From NCBI RefSeq assembly GCF_029227915.1, contig NC_079879.1, positions 15,314,001 through 15,378,000 on the forward strand: a DNA stretch of 64,000 nt. The letters run 5' to 3'. Positions within the stretch are counted from its first letter, which is position 1; each line of letters starts with the position of its first letter. Of the stretch, positions 1-10,061 are shown piece after piece. Under the pieces are notes generated by a model. It was not told the DNA's origin. It was given only the letters and a program-made list of their open reading frames with translations, and did not search any database. Source of the stretch: Hydractinia symbiolongicarpus. Lineage: Eukaryota; Cnidaria; Hydrozoa; Anthoathecata; Hydractiniidae. A program made the position numbers and the translations under genes.

Positions 1-257
1 GGGTAGCCATTTCTTAACAGAATGTTTCTAAGATCTTGCATTTCTAAGTGAAACCTAGAAAAATCAGAAACAATCTTAAATATCCGAAAAATCAATGTCA
101 TTATCAAACCCGTTTTATATTCTTCCGGCAAAAAGCTGTTGTAATTCGTGTAAACACCACTAAATGTAGGCTTCCTATAGATAGATGTAACAAACTTCGA
201 TTCATTGCAAGAAAGAGATACGTCAAGAAACGGAAGAGTTTTATCGGCCTCGCACTC
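1..257 (-). repeat. Inverted 5' arm of the Penelope-like element
   Basis: Bases 1-257 are the reverse complement of 1724-1980 with only a few differences. One of these is a single extra base near 208-211. In the orientation of the coding strand, the arm carries the RT/endonuclease linker with its reading frame intact, unlike the internal copy. Confidence 0.9.
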
Positions 258-1783
258 CAGTTTAAGTTGAGTAATAAAGACTTACGATCCTCCGATGCTT
301 ATAGACAATGTCAAAACAGATTATTGAATGAAGAAATCTACATTAAAAAGTCAACGATACGGACGCTCGAAAATCAGTTTAATGTCCATCGAAACTCGCT
401 CAGAGCATCTTTATCATATTTGGATTTCACTCACATTACCTGCCTTTTCCTCGCTCGAAATGACAGAATCCTTGCTGCTAACGACGAAACCCAAAAGAAA
501 AAACTGTTCAACCTTGGTTTGCAGTCTGTGCCAACAAAACATGATCCAGATCGCGTAATCCACAACTTTTCGTCACACATTCTGTCCGAAGCTGATAAAT
601 CGTTGCTGGCCAGAGGTCTGAATTATGCAATACCATCTTCAAAAGTCGAGTATGCTGATTATATGGTTTCCTTCGAAAAGCTCTATCGTAATGTTAAAAG
701 TATGGAAATGTCGTCCGAAACAAGAGATCTTTTAAAATCGCGGATGAAAGATTGTGCTATTTCATCTTTTGAAAGTTACAATTCCTCGAAGAAACCCAAA
801 AACCTGAGCGATGAAGAACTTGAAGCTCTGTTTTCGTTGGCAAATAATTTGGACTTAGTTATTCAAAAATCTGACAAAGGAAATTCAGTTGTTCTTGTCG
901 ATAAAGATATATACGTAAACAAGATTAGTGATATTTTGAATGACACAGCGAAGTTTGCAAAAGTTAAATGTGATAAAGAGAAGGAGCTGAATTTTATCAT
1001 CAATCAAGAGAAAAAAGTTACAGCAGTTTTGAAAACTTTGCTTGACAACGGTTCCTTGGAAAGAAGATTACATGAAAAACTTAAACCAACTGGGTCAAAG
1101 CTAGGAATATTATATGGTTTATGTAAAATTCACAAATCTATTGTTAACGGAAGTCCACCTTTTAGGCCCATTTTATCGGCTATCGATACACCCACCTGCA
1201 ATTTGGCTAAGTTTCTTGTACCACTTTTGGCACCCTTAACAGTTAATGAGTATACTGTTTTCAGCTCTTTTTCCTTTGCTGAAGAAATTAGTAAACAGGA
1301 CAGTAGTTTGTTTATGGCTAGCCTAGATGTTGATTCTTTATTTACAAATATTCCTTTGCAAGAAACTATAGATATTTGTACTGATTCTTTATTTTCAGAG
1401 ACTGACCCAGTCAGTAATTTTTGCAAAAGTGATTTTCGTAAACTCCTCTCTCTGGCCACAGAAAATTCTTATTTCACGTTTGACGGTCAACTTTTCAAGC
1501 AAGTCGATGGGGTAGCTATGGGATCACCTCTTGGCCCCAGCCTTGCTAATGCTTTTCTTTCGCACCACGAAAAGACTTGGTTGGATAATTGTCCATCATC
1601 CTTTAAGCCAGTGTATTATAGAAGATATGTTGATGATGTTTTTGTGTTGTTCTCATCTCCTAGCCATTTGCCTCTATTTAAGGACTATCTTAATAGGCAA
1701 CACATCAACATATCTTTCACGTCTGAGTGCGAGGCCGATAAAACTCTTCCGTTTCTTGACGTATCTGTTTCTGGAATGAATCG
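258..1783 (+). pseudogene. Penelope-type reverse transcriptase (frameshifted)
   Basis: This region encodes the RT part of a Penelope-like protein. In order one sees the conserved N-terminal DPDRVIHNFS segment, a QKSDKGNSVVLVD motif, KLGILYGLCKIHK with FRPILSAIDTP, the first catalytic Asp in SLDVDSLFTNIP, GVAMGSPLGPSLAN, and YVDD at about 1626-1637. The open frame extends upstream to 48, but that part is antisense sequence of the inverted arm and is not genuine N-terminus. Just after LPFLDVSVSG the frame leaves the canonical YRKPTFSG track, so a one-base loss near 1770 separates the RT from the endonuclease. The family assignment is firm; activity is unlikely. Confidence 0.85.
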
Positions 1784-2566
1784 AAGTTTGTTACATCTAT
1801 CTATAGGAAGCCTACATTTAGTGGTGTTTACACGAATTACAACAGCTTTTTTCCGGAAGAATATAAAACGGGTTTGATAATGACATTGATTTTTCGGATA
1901 TTTAAGATTGTTTCTGATTTTTCTAGGTTTCACTTAGAAATGCAAGATCTTAGAAACATTCTGTTAAGAAATGGCTACCCGTCAAGTTTGATTGATCAAT
2001 GCATTAAGTCTTTTCTCGACAGAATGTTTCAAGATAAGAAAGTTTTCAGTACCGTGCCTAAGTTAGAAGTTCTTATTATTTTGCCATATTTGGGTAATAT
2101 ATCGTTGAAACTGCGAACTCACTTAGTTAAAACATTTGATAAGCATCTTCCGTGCTGTAAGCTTAGGGTTATTTTCAAATCGGGTTGTAGAATTGGCAAT
2201 TTTTTCCGGTTTAAGGACCGTGTTTCAAAGGCTCTGCGTTCAAAAGTCGTATATAAATATCAGTGTGATGGCTGCAATGCCATCTATTATGGGAAAACTA
2301 TGCGACATTTGAAAGTTAGAGCCTGCGAACACATGGCCGTTTCTGCCTTGACTGGAAAATCCGTCAAATCTATTAACCCTAGTGCGGTTTTGGAGCATGT
2401 TGTTTTCTGTAAAAATAGACCATCTTTAGATAATTTTTCTATTATCTCCTCCGCATCTAATAATTTTGATTTGGAATTGAAGGAAAGCTTGTTAATCCGT
2501 AGGGATAAGCCAATTCTTAATAGAAATATTGCATCAATGCCATTATTTCTATTTTCAGATAATTGA
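1780..2566 (+). pseudogene. Penelope GIY-YIG endonuclease and RT thumb
   Basis: This is the second half of the same protein in another frame. It starts with the thumb motif (SIYRKPTFSGVYTNYNSFFP) and continues through a linker to a GIY-YIG-like nuclease. The nuclease is seen as KVVYKYQCDGCNAIYYGKT followed by KVRACEH and, near the C-terminus, a Glu in LKESLLIRRDKPILN. In Penelope-like elements this domain nicks the target DNA. The open frame from 1874 starts inside the conserved linker, so it is not an independent gene. It ends with a stop at 2566, about 180 bp before the end of the element. Confidence 0.8.
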
Positions 2567-2587
2567 CTTGCCCCTACGGAATATTTG

Positions 2588-2612
2588 ATCGTACGATGAT
2601 ATATCGTACGAT
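2588..2612. repeat. Paired palindromes in the PLE 3' tail
   Basis: The 10-bp palindrome ATCGTACGAT occurs twice, at 2588-2597 and 2603-2612, five bases apart. It lies in the untranslated tail of the Penelope-like element. No function is apparent. Confidence 0.6.
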
Positions 2613-2655
2613 ATTTTGTATATAGTGTTGAATTTGTCAATTGTAAATAGCTATA

Positions 2656-2688
2656 CTTGAAAATGGCCGTCGTACGGCCGAAACGTCG
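2656..2688 (+). ncRNA. Degenerate hammerhead-like core in PLE tail
   Basis: A perfect stem (GGCCG, loop tcgta, CGGCC) is followed directly by GAAACGTCG and preceded by TTGAAAAT where a hammerhead would have CUGANGA. Penelope-like elements are known to carry small hammerhead ribozymes in this position. Stem II and GAAA are present here, but the CUGANGA box is altered, so it is probably a dead copy. Confidence 0.35.
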
Positions 2689-2749
2689 TTAAAGAGTTGT
2701 GTTCGTTTTTAGTTCCAAAAGTCTGAACATACACGCCAATTCAATCAAG

Positions 2750-3424
2750 TTACGTTTTAACTGTTGATTTGTATTCTCTGTATTTATAATTTAACTCATT
2801 TCTCACATCTGCTAATTTCTCTTCATTACTATTTTGAATGAGACTATTTAATTTCATATATTTTATATACTCTAATCGTTTCTTTTTTCTGATCTCCTCA
2901 AGTTGATGCTTTAAATGATTGTTTGTCTCCTTCTCAGGTGTTTCGTTAATGTGTTCATAATCGCCATGTTCATCCACAACCTCTGAAAGTGATGGTGGAG
3001 CGTTTAATGGTACGCAATCGGGAAATTCACTGCAATTTGTTCGATTAAAAAGAGACTTACAAGAAGAAATATATCGGTTTTCATGCATCAGTGATTTCTT
3101 CGCTAGTAAAGTTTCAATACATGTATTTTTAAAACTCATCTCTTCTTTTAAAAATATTATCTCTTTTTCCAAGTTGCGTATAGTGGTTTTTAGGTTTGTT
3201 TCTGAGGCCACATCCTTCAAAACCTTTGATTTTAACGAATCCATTTCATCTAGCACAATACGTTGTATTTCCGTACACAAAACAGTTCTAGACTTTGACT
3301 TCACAACTTCATCATATTTCTCGTCGATGAAAGTCTCTAATTTAGAACACTTTTTATCGTTACATTCCTCTTCTGTCGTGACACTTCTGATTGAAACATC
3401 ATGATTTAGTTCAACTTGTAGCAA
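2750..3424 (-). CDS. Coiled-coil protein of unknown function, probably element-derived
   Basis: About 220 residues with long heptad-like stretches, for example ETNLKTTIRNLEKEIIFLKE and, near the C-terminus, LKHQLEEIRKKKRLEYIKY. There is no catalytic motif. The open frame begins with TTG at the point where the Gypsy integrase sequence stops, so its true N-terminus has probably been cut off. The stop lies only a few bases from the end of the Penelope-like element on the other strand. It may be an accessory ORF of a second Penelope-like or LINE element. I do not recognise a family, and the function is unknown. Confidence 0.45.
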   Translation of the reverse strand: MLQVELNHDVSIRSVTTEEECNDKKCSKLETFIDEKYDEVVKSKSRTVLCTEIQRIVLDEMDSLKSKVLKDVASETNLKTTIRNLEKEIIFLKEEMSFKNTCIETLLAKKSLMHENRYISSCKSLFNRTNCSEFPDCVPLNAPPSLSEVVDEHGDYEHINETPEKETNNHLKHQLEEIRKKKRLEYIKYMKLNSLIQNSNEEKLADVRNELNYKYREYKSTVKT

Positions 3425-3890
3425 CGTGAGGAGTTACTCGGTTAGCCATGAGAAACGCTTAAACCTCTTCAATATACGGTTTATGTTCGACGTGTGCCAT
3501 ACATATAATTTTCGTTAGAGTTAGCATAAATCGTTCAATTTCACCGTTAGCTTGTGGCCATAACGGGGTCACCCTTCTATGTTTGATCCCTTATATTTTC
3601 ATATATCGTTTGACTTCATTCGACCGAAAAAGTAGTCCATTGTCAGTAATTATTGTTTCTGGATAACCAAACTTTGTAAAGGCTGTGTTTAGAATTGATA
3701 TGAGATTTTTTGCAGATGTACTTGGTGTGATTGATGCGAGCGGGTATCTCGAACGTTGATCGATCATTGCTAGTGCATACTTTCCGTCCGGCAATGGTCC
3801 TAGTTAGTCCATGTTTATGGTTTGCCAAACGTTTGGTGAAATCTGTGTTGACTGTAAAGGCACATAACGTGTTTTCTTGGAGACTGCTTG
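3422..3890 (-). pseudogene. Gypsy integrase core (broken)
   Basis: On the minus strand one reads ALAMIDQRSRYPLASI (first Asp region), then FGYPETIITDNG (second catalytic Asp). In another frame below 3590 comes KHRRVTPLWPQANGEIERFM with the catalytic Glu. All three DDE acidic positions can be found, but frameshifts near 3800 and 3595 and a stop near 3453 break the frame. The sequence joins the coiled-coil ORF abruptly at about 3422, where the GPY/F-like C-terminus should follow. Confidence 0.75.
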
Positions 3891-4616
3891 TCAAGGTATA
3901 CAACAATCTATTTTCTGGGCTACTAGGCTGCCCATGCCAAAGAAAAATATTTTCCTACGCAGTAGGGCTTTGGTCTTTGATAAGCCCCGGTGACCTTGAT
4001 GTGCAAGTTTAATGGCAAGGTTCTGGTAACATCTTGGTAACACTATGCGATTGTCTTTAAGGATCAATCTCTGCTCTGAGTTGACAGTCAGTGTATCTTT
4101 GATTTTTCTGTATTGTTTCAGCGATCGTGCATCTTCAGTATCCAACATTTGGTCTAGTTTGTACCAGGAGCGAGCATTGGTATAATGTATGACTTTCTGT
4201 AAGAAAGGGTCGGCTCCTGTGGCGATTTTGATTTCTTCCAATGTAATTGCGATTGGGCTAGCGTTTGTGGCAATAAAGTTAACGTGTTCTTCGATGTAGT
4301 TTGTTAAGTCGATTGACATACGTCCCGGATGTCTACTTAAATAGTCAGATATATTGTCTTGTGAAGTAACATATTCGGCGTTGAAGGTGTATTCTTGTAG
4401 ACGTAAGACCATTCGTTCGATTCGTGCAGGTGGTTTCGCTTTGGGGTTGTTTAAGATGGTCACTAATGATTTGTTGTCATTGATAATTGTGAAAGGTCGT
4501 CCAAATAAGTACAGTCGGTTTCGTTCACATGCATATGTTGCACTAAGGCACTCCCGCTCTATTTGTGAGTACCTCATTTCCGTTTCGCTCAACGCTCTTG
4601 ATGAATAGGTTATCAC
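3891..4616 (-). pseudogene. Gypsy RNase H and integrase zinc-binding region
   Basis: The N-terminal part is the end of RT/RNase H (SRALSETEMRYSQIEREC, then FTIINDNKSLVTIL and ARIERMVLRLQEYTF). The C-terminal part has the H2C2-type spacer LAIKLAHQGHRGLSKTKALLRRKIFF that precedes Gypsy integrase. It continues the RT piece at 4624 with a stop or frameshift between them, and is followed by the integrase core piece in a different frame. It was therefore once a single pol polyprotein. Confidence 0.75.
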
Positions 4617-4623
4617 ACTAACG

Positions 4624-5430
4624 TCATTTTTCCCTTTCGTTTTCTGCAGTAAGATCGGTGAGATGCCGACAGGGCTGGTTTAAAATAAACCTCTTGAGGT
4701 AGTTTGTCATGCCTAAGAAACTTCTTACTGATTTTATGTCGTTTGGTCGGTCAGCGTTCTGCAGATCCGCAATTTTAGAAGTGCTAGGCTTCATCCCTTC
4801 GCTAGAAAATTCGTATCCGTAGAATTCAATTGTAGGTTTATCGAAAATACATTTTGGTAAGTTTAATTTCAGCTTATTCTCAGCGAGGCGTTTAAACACG
4901 GTAGTCAGAATTTCATCAGCAATGTTGAGAGCGCCTGGTATGTCGGAAAGCAGTGTTCCCAATGTGTGTTGCAACCCTTCTGCCGCAGTATTAGCCCCGA
5001 ATATTAAGCGTTTATATTGTTTAATTTTGTTTTCTGTTCTAAACGCTGTAACATATCTACATGATTCGTCTAACTCGAGTTGATGGAATGCAGCATTTAG
5101 ATCTAATTTCGAAAACTTTTTCGCTCCTTTCAATTTTACTAACAGATCTTCGACGGTTGGAGTGGGGTATCGTGTCCTAGTTATAGTCTTGTTGGCGCTA
5201 CGCATATCTAAGCAAATGCGCAAATCATTTTTTCCTTTTGGTACAACGACAAGAGGATTTAACCAAAGCGTTGGTTGTCCTAATACGTCTTCTATTATAT
5301 CTAAATCCTCTAGTCTTTCTATTTCTTTCTGTGCTTTCTCTCTCAAACTCATCTCCAGCGCCTTTTGTCTCTTTTTTTTACTGAACGGCGAGACGAAAAG
5401 ACACTGGAATCGTAGGCCGGAATTCTGCAT
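4624..5430 (-). pseudogene. Gypsy reverse transcriptase with deleted active-site segment
   Basis: Clear Gypsy RT blocks are present: PLVVVPKGKNDLRICLDMR, then KLKGAKKFSKLDLNAAFHQL, then the C-terminal ENKLKLNLPKCIF and RSFLGMTNYLKRF. The catalytic region reads NIADEILTTVF where family members have a YxDD box and roughly a dozen further residues before the VFxRL helix. An in-frame deletion has therefore removed part of motif C, and the enzyme would be inactive even if translated. Confidence 0.8.
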
Positions 5431-5491
5431 TTGATTGGTTGGGTATAATTACCGTAATTATGCGCATTTCTAAGAAATGTATATATACCTA

Positions 5492-5905
5492 CCTAAATGT
5501 CATTTTAGACCAAAATTGGTCCAAAAATTAAAATTACTTTATTTTTGACAAAATTTGGCACAGTTAACAAAAAAAGTATCCTGAACATTTTGGTGACATC
5601 AAAACTTTGTTTTTTTGCCACCTTAAATGTCATTTTAGGCCAAAATTGGTCCAAAAATTAAAACCACTTCATTTTCGGCTAAATCTGGCACAGTTAACAA
5701 ATAAAGTATGCTGAAAATGATGATGGTACAAAAGTTTGATTTTTTGTCACCTAAATGTCATTTCAGGCTAAAATTTGTCCAAAAATTAAAACTACTTTCT
5801 TCTCGACAAAAATTGGCACAGTTAATAAAAAAAATATGCTGAAAATGATGGTCACATCAAAATTTTCAATTTTTTGTCAACTAAATGCCGTTTAAGACCA
5901 TAAAC
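5492..5905. repeat. Tandem repeat of about 129 bp, 3.2 copies
   Basis: Copies begin with CTAAATGTCATTTTAG-like sequence at about 5492, 5621, 5750 and 5881. Each contains a block like CCAAAAATTAAAACTACTT and another like GGCACAGTTAACAAA. The array lies in the interval 5436-6191, where the Gypsy linker/RT sequence is lost. No coding potential. Confidence 0.85.
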
Positions 5906-6191
5906 GTTTCAATTGCAAGACTTTCAACCATGAATGATAGGCTGTATTTTTTGTTAGTAATTTCTTTTAAAATGTGAGTTTATTATTACACGTTTTGTTG
6001 TGTTTGCGTTTGTTGTAAGATATATAATATCACTTGTGTGCTTTATCTTCAGAGCTTCATCCACCAAACCTTTTCTAATGTTTGGCACGATAACACAATG
6101 AATTAGCAGGTTGTCATCAAATATTTTGGTAGCGAGCGGAAATTCTTAAAGCCCCCAGGGCTTCTTGTTTTATTCTAAAGTCGGTAAACTT

Positions 6192-6473
6192 TCAAATTTT
6201 CCCGTTAAAAAGTGTTGGTGTGTAAAATTTAATAAGTGGTTGTAGGCGGGTCGGAATTTTCTTAAGCTCTTCTTTCAAAGTTGGTAGGCACGTGGCTATT
6301 GTTGGTGTTTTCTTTTTGGGCATTGTTATTAAGTTTAAAGCTATTGCTGTAGCGCCACTCAATAAGTTTCTATGGCTGGTGTCTATTACGTAAAAGTCAG
6401 TTGTTATAATTCTTCTTTTGTTTTCGACTAACAGCAAAATACCATTAATTTTTAATGAAGGCTTGTCCCACAC
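6192..6473 (-). pseudogene. Gypsy protease/RT linker region
   Basis: The stretch VENKRRIITTDFYVIDTSHR followed by NLLSGATAIALNLI is the linker that follows the aspartic protease in many Gypsy polyproteins. The frame ends at LFNGKI, where a UGA replaces an expected Gly codon; the following residues (KFTDFRIK) still look like the family sequence. It resumes the polyprotein that stops at about 16018, on the far side of the Ginger-like insertion. Confidence 0.65.
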
Positions 6474-7144
6474 AAAGTCGGGCCTTATACAAAGTCGGGC
6501 GAAAATATTTGTCTGGCTTTAGCCGCCCGACTGTTAAAGTTTTTGCCCTATTTTGCAAGAAATAAAGAAATTATTTACGACAAAATAAAGTGAAACTTTT
6601 TACCATAAGTGTAAGAAAACCACTGTATTGCAAAAAAGTGCCTTTTGGTCAGCTTTGTGCTATTAAACCAAATTAGGCCCAGTCAAAGAGGGAGTTTTTT
6701 ATCACGTTCATGAAATTAATACGTTAAGAATGGGCGTTGGCGAAAGCATGGTGAAAGATATATTTGGATATGTCGTAGATTTTGTCGTTCTTATTTTTTA
6801 ACGTTAAGAATAATTTTAAAAAAAACTAAAAAAGGACACTCGTATTAAACTAACAGCCTTTAACGTAACGCTTTAGAGCCTATTAAAGATGCGTATTTAC
6901 ATAAGATCTCGACTTACTTTGAGCATAGTGTTTTGCGTGATTTTTTTAAAAAGCAATCAAAGGTACCGCAAATCCTGGCTAGCCAAAATCTGTTTCTACT
7001 TCCCTGCACAATTTCTAGACTAGTGCCCAGGTATATTCCTCCGTATGGGTTGACAAAAGCTCAGAAAAAGGAGATCAAGGTTGGTCAATTTCTGTTCACA
7101 TGTAGGTGTTTTCTGAAAGTTTCCCACTCGACCAATCAGCTAAC

Positions 7145-7555
7145 ATGAGCACACACGAGAACAGAGAAAAGTTTGAAGAGTGGTTAAAATCTGAGGAGGG
7201 GAAGCGTAATGGAGGCATCATGCAACAAGATATGCATGATGAAATTGTTGCATATTTGGAGGCTCAAAATAAGGAAAAGTTGACGGGTACCCAACGAGAA
7301 ATTTTAGATAGGGATCGGAAAATTGAAAAGCGTGTAAAAAGACATAATTATAAATTGATGGATTATCCAACACCCGGGCTTCATAACGTTTTATGTATGC
7401 CAACAGGTAGTTTATATTTTTCCAATATTTCCATATATAATCTTAATGATGATGCAAAAAACGCATGTATGGTGTTTAGTGAATTTCTCAAAACCTTTTC
7501 GGAAAGAATCTGCGAGAACATAAAGAAGGTAAAGGAATCACTAAAACGAAATTGA
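7145..7555 (+). pseudogene. Ginger/KRBA2-like transposase, N-terminal exon
   Basis: An ATG at 7145 opens a frame for about 136 residues. The stretch HDEIVAYLEAQNKEKLTG followed by REILDRDRKIEKRVKRHNYK resembles the N-terminal region of KRBA2-like integrases, which precedes the zinc finger. The last part, after MPTG near 7406, may be intron read-through: a GTAGTT donor-like site lies there. The next recognisable exon is at 7971. The family link rests on general similarity and on the downstream exons, so this assignment is moderate. Confidence 0.5.
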
Positions 7556-7970
7556 AGGGCATTGTTTCTTTATTTTAAACACTTTTTTTTGTCCAAAAGT
7601 GTATGAAAACTTAAAACTACGCTAAAGAAATTTAATTAGAAAATGTTTTGCTCTCTCGCAAAACTAAAATCCCGCGAAATTTAAACACCTTCAAGTTTAA
7701 TTCGCATTTCCCAGTTATTTAAACAGCTGAGTACTGCTTTGGTTTGGTTTACTTACAAAGATAACACATCTCCCTGAAATAAAACATACAGAATAAACAC
7801 ATTAACTATATTTCTGTACTGTCTGTTCTCTAAACATGTTCATTCATTATTTTTTTAGAATAGTAACTGCGTAGTTTGTTTTGTTTCAAATAAAGCATGT
7901 AGAATAGACACATCAACTATACTTCTGCATTTGCTGCTTTCTAAAAACGTCCATTCATTTATTTCTTTAG

Positions 7971-8093
7971 AATAGTAACTCTCCATTAAGGGCTTATAAG
8001 AGAGTTGCAATCGCATCTCAATTGTTTAACATCATTGAAAAAGTGCATGTGCATGAGTTATGCCATTCTGGCCAATTGAAGACATGGAAAAAG
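7971..8093 (+). pseudogene. Ginger/KRBA2-like exon with the His-His half of an H2C2 finger
   Basis: A pyrimidine-rich acceptor (TTTCTTTAG) ends at 7970 and a donor (AAG|GTACGG) follows 8093. The exon reads AYKRVAIASQLFNIIEKVHV then HELCHSGQLKTWKKV. This is the His-x3-His part of the zinc finger that precedes the integrase core in Ginger and Gypsy-type integrases. The matching Cys-Cys part was not found in the 3.1 kb before the core exon and may be lost. Confidence 0.55.
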
Positions 8094-8640
8094 GTACGGA
8101 TTCACGTTTTGCTTTTAGTGGTATTCTATAAAAGCTTTTGCAATTTCTTATTATTGCTTAAAATTGGTTAAATAAACATAAGAAAAACTGCGCTCATTTA
8201 TTTATTACATTTATTACTGGTTCTGCTTGAGGATAATTTAGGAATGTAGGAATTCTAAAAAATGCGGAATATCGAGAGAGGTGTATAGCTATTATTATTT
8301 TCTTAGATAAACCAGATGTACACAAATCAGGGGCGGATCCAGACTTTTTCAAGACTTAGTCAAGACTGAGTCTTGAATTTAGCAGCTGGGGGCTAAATTT
8401 TAAGCTTTGCGGGTACAAAAATAGCCGAAAAATTGTCTTCCGATTTATCTAGTTATTAATAAAATTGACCAAAAGAAACGCTAAGCTATAACAAAATCTC
8501 CTAAGAACATCTTTTATAAGAATCAAATCTCCGTCTTACACGTCTTATTTTAAATAGATAAAACCACTAAAATTAACAGGGATTAACTACAATAAAGATA
8601 GACAATTGTGAATATATTTCATTATTTATAAACTCCTGCT

Positions 8641-8667
8641 GTTTCTGCCAATATCAGGCTTCATCAG
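8641..8667 (-). ncRNA. Hammerhead-ribozyme-like core
   Basis: On the minus strand the sequence is CTGATGA, a short stem-loop (GCC, loop, GGC), then GAAAC: the conserved CUGAUGA - helix II - GAAA order of a hammerhead ribozyme. Downstream on that strand come AGCAGGAG and an AT-rich tail, as in 3' ends of Penelope-like elements. The cleavage triplet and stems I and III were not established by eye. Confidence 0.4.
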
Positions 8668-9695
8668 CATGACTAGGTGAATCAAATGATCACACCAGCC
8701 ATGGACAGCAAAATAAAACACAATAATAACAAAAACAATAAGAATATGGAAAGATCAGGATAATGAAAATGAAATATATATACATGTGATATGATACAAA
8801 CACACCTCAACCCATGTATTTGTTCAGATATATTTGTTTATTTATAGGGCTAAACTCAAGTTTCGTTTGAACTTTAAAAGAAGAATTAAGAAGGGCTTTT
8901 TACTGCTTTTTGAATGCTGAAATAGGAAAATGCAACTTTCAGTTAAGAAAGTTGCAACCTGGAAAAAGGGGAACGTAATGATTTGGCTTAAAGTCTACAC
9001 CAGACTACACCTACAACAATATCTTCATAACAAAATAAAATTTTTAACTGATCTTCATCAGGTAAAATAGATGGGTGTGGCGATATACACTGTGTAAAGA
9101 AAGTTGTAACAAACTGTAACAAACCGAATTGTGGGTAAAATGTGTTAATTTTTCTCTTTATTACTGTTGACAAGGCAAGTATTGATAGAAAAGGAAACCA
9201 TGTCTTGGGGCTACAGTTGTTGATTGCTTCTGCTTTAACTGCCTCCTCAGGAGAAAGAGTCATATCACAAACAATATGGGAAAGGGAAAATCTGAATAAA
9301 CTTTTCTCAGATATAAAAATATTTGCCTTTTGGTTTTTAAAAGCAAATTGAAAACAAGTATGATTGGAATAAAAGGAAGGATGCAAGAAAAGTTCTATGG
9401 ATGTCAAGATTCTCAAAACATCAACAAGAGAATTATCACCTATACCTATACCAACGATGCTGAGCTGTATAGACAGTCTCCTGATGGATTGGATCTAAAA
9501 ATAATATATTTTACCATGACCTTTTACTCAACAAACTTTGTTTCTTAATAGTCATTCGAAGAGTTGTTTATTTTCATCACCAACCTTACTTATCCAGATG
9601 TCAAGTTCTTGCTTCTAATAACAACACAAATATTAATTGAGAAAGAATTCCTCCGCAATGCTGAAAATTCTGTTCAAAGCTCATATTACAAAAAC

Positions 9696-10061
9696 AATAC
9701 ACCTTTATGATAATTCAATTGTACATGCGTTCCTACGGCTCTCCATTGTTTTACAATATCGGAAAAAAGGAGGTAAAACTCGTGTTTTTATGAGAGTTTG
9801 TTTGAGACGAAAGCGTGTTTTCTCCAGCTTTTTAACTTCCGTCGTATCAATTTCTTTAAAATTTTCAGGAAACGTTAATAATAATAAGATACAACTTATG
9901 TGTACTTTTCATTAAAAACAAAACGTGGCAAGAAAAGTTATTACGAAAAAACGTGTTTTCTCCTTAATAAACTCTTATAAAAGTGTAATGTTTACCTCCT
10001 CTGATTGCAAAATAAGCTACGATGGAGTGTTATTTTTTCCGAATTATCGTAAAGGTGTATT
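9696..10061. mobile_element. Small inverted-repeat (MITE-like) element
   Basis: CAATACACCTTTATGATAAT at 9695-9714 is mirrored by its near-perfect reverse complement at 10041-10061. Further inside, GGAGGTAAAAC and ATGAGAGTTTGTTT (left) pair with AAACTCTTATAAAAG and GTTTACCTCC (right), and CGTGTTTTCTCC occurs on both sides. The whole 366 bp can fold back on itself and encodes nothing. Confidence 0.6.

Larger units (their letters stand above)
1..2745 (+). mobile_element. Penelope-like retroelement (RT + GIY-YIG)
   Basis: The element begins with a 257-bp arm that is the reverse complement of its own internal segment 1724-1980. It then encodes a Penelope-type reverse transcriptase and a GIY-YIG endonuclease, and ends in a short 3' tail with palindromes. 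An inverted partial copy at the 5' end is a known Penelope-like feature. The right limit near 2745 is an estimate: the next recognisable sequence is an unrelated minus-strand ORF. The window starts inside or at the edge of the arm, so the true left end may lie outside. Confidence 0.85.

Noticed and set aside
48-257. N-terminal extension of the Penelope RT frame starting with GTG
   Set aside because: This part is the antisense of the internal linker region carried by the inverted arm, so it is not a protein N-terminus.
9142-9416. Overlapping open frames on both strands (up to 142 codons)
   Set aside because: No recognisable motifs; AT-rich intron-like setting; mutually exclusive frames.
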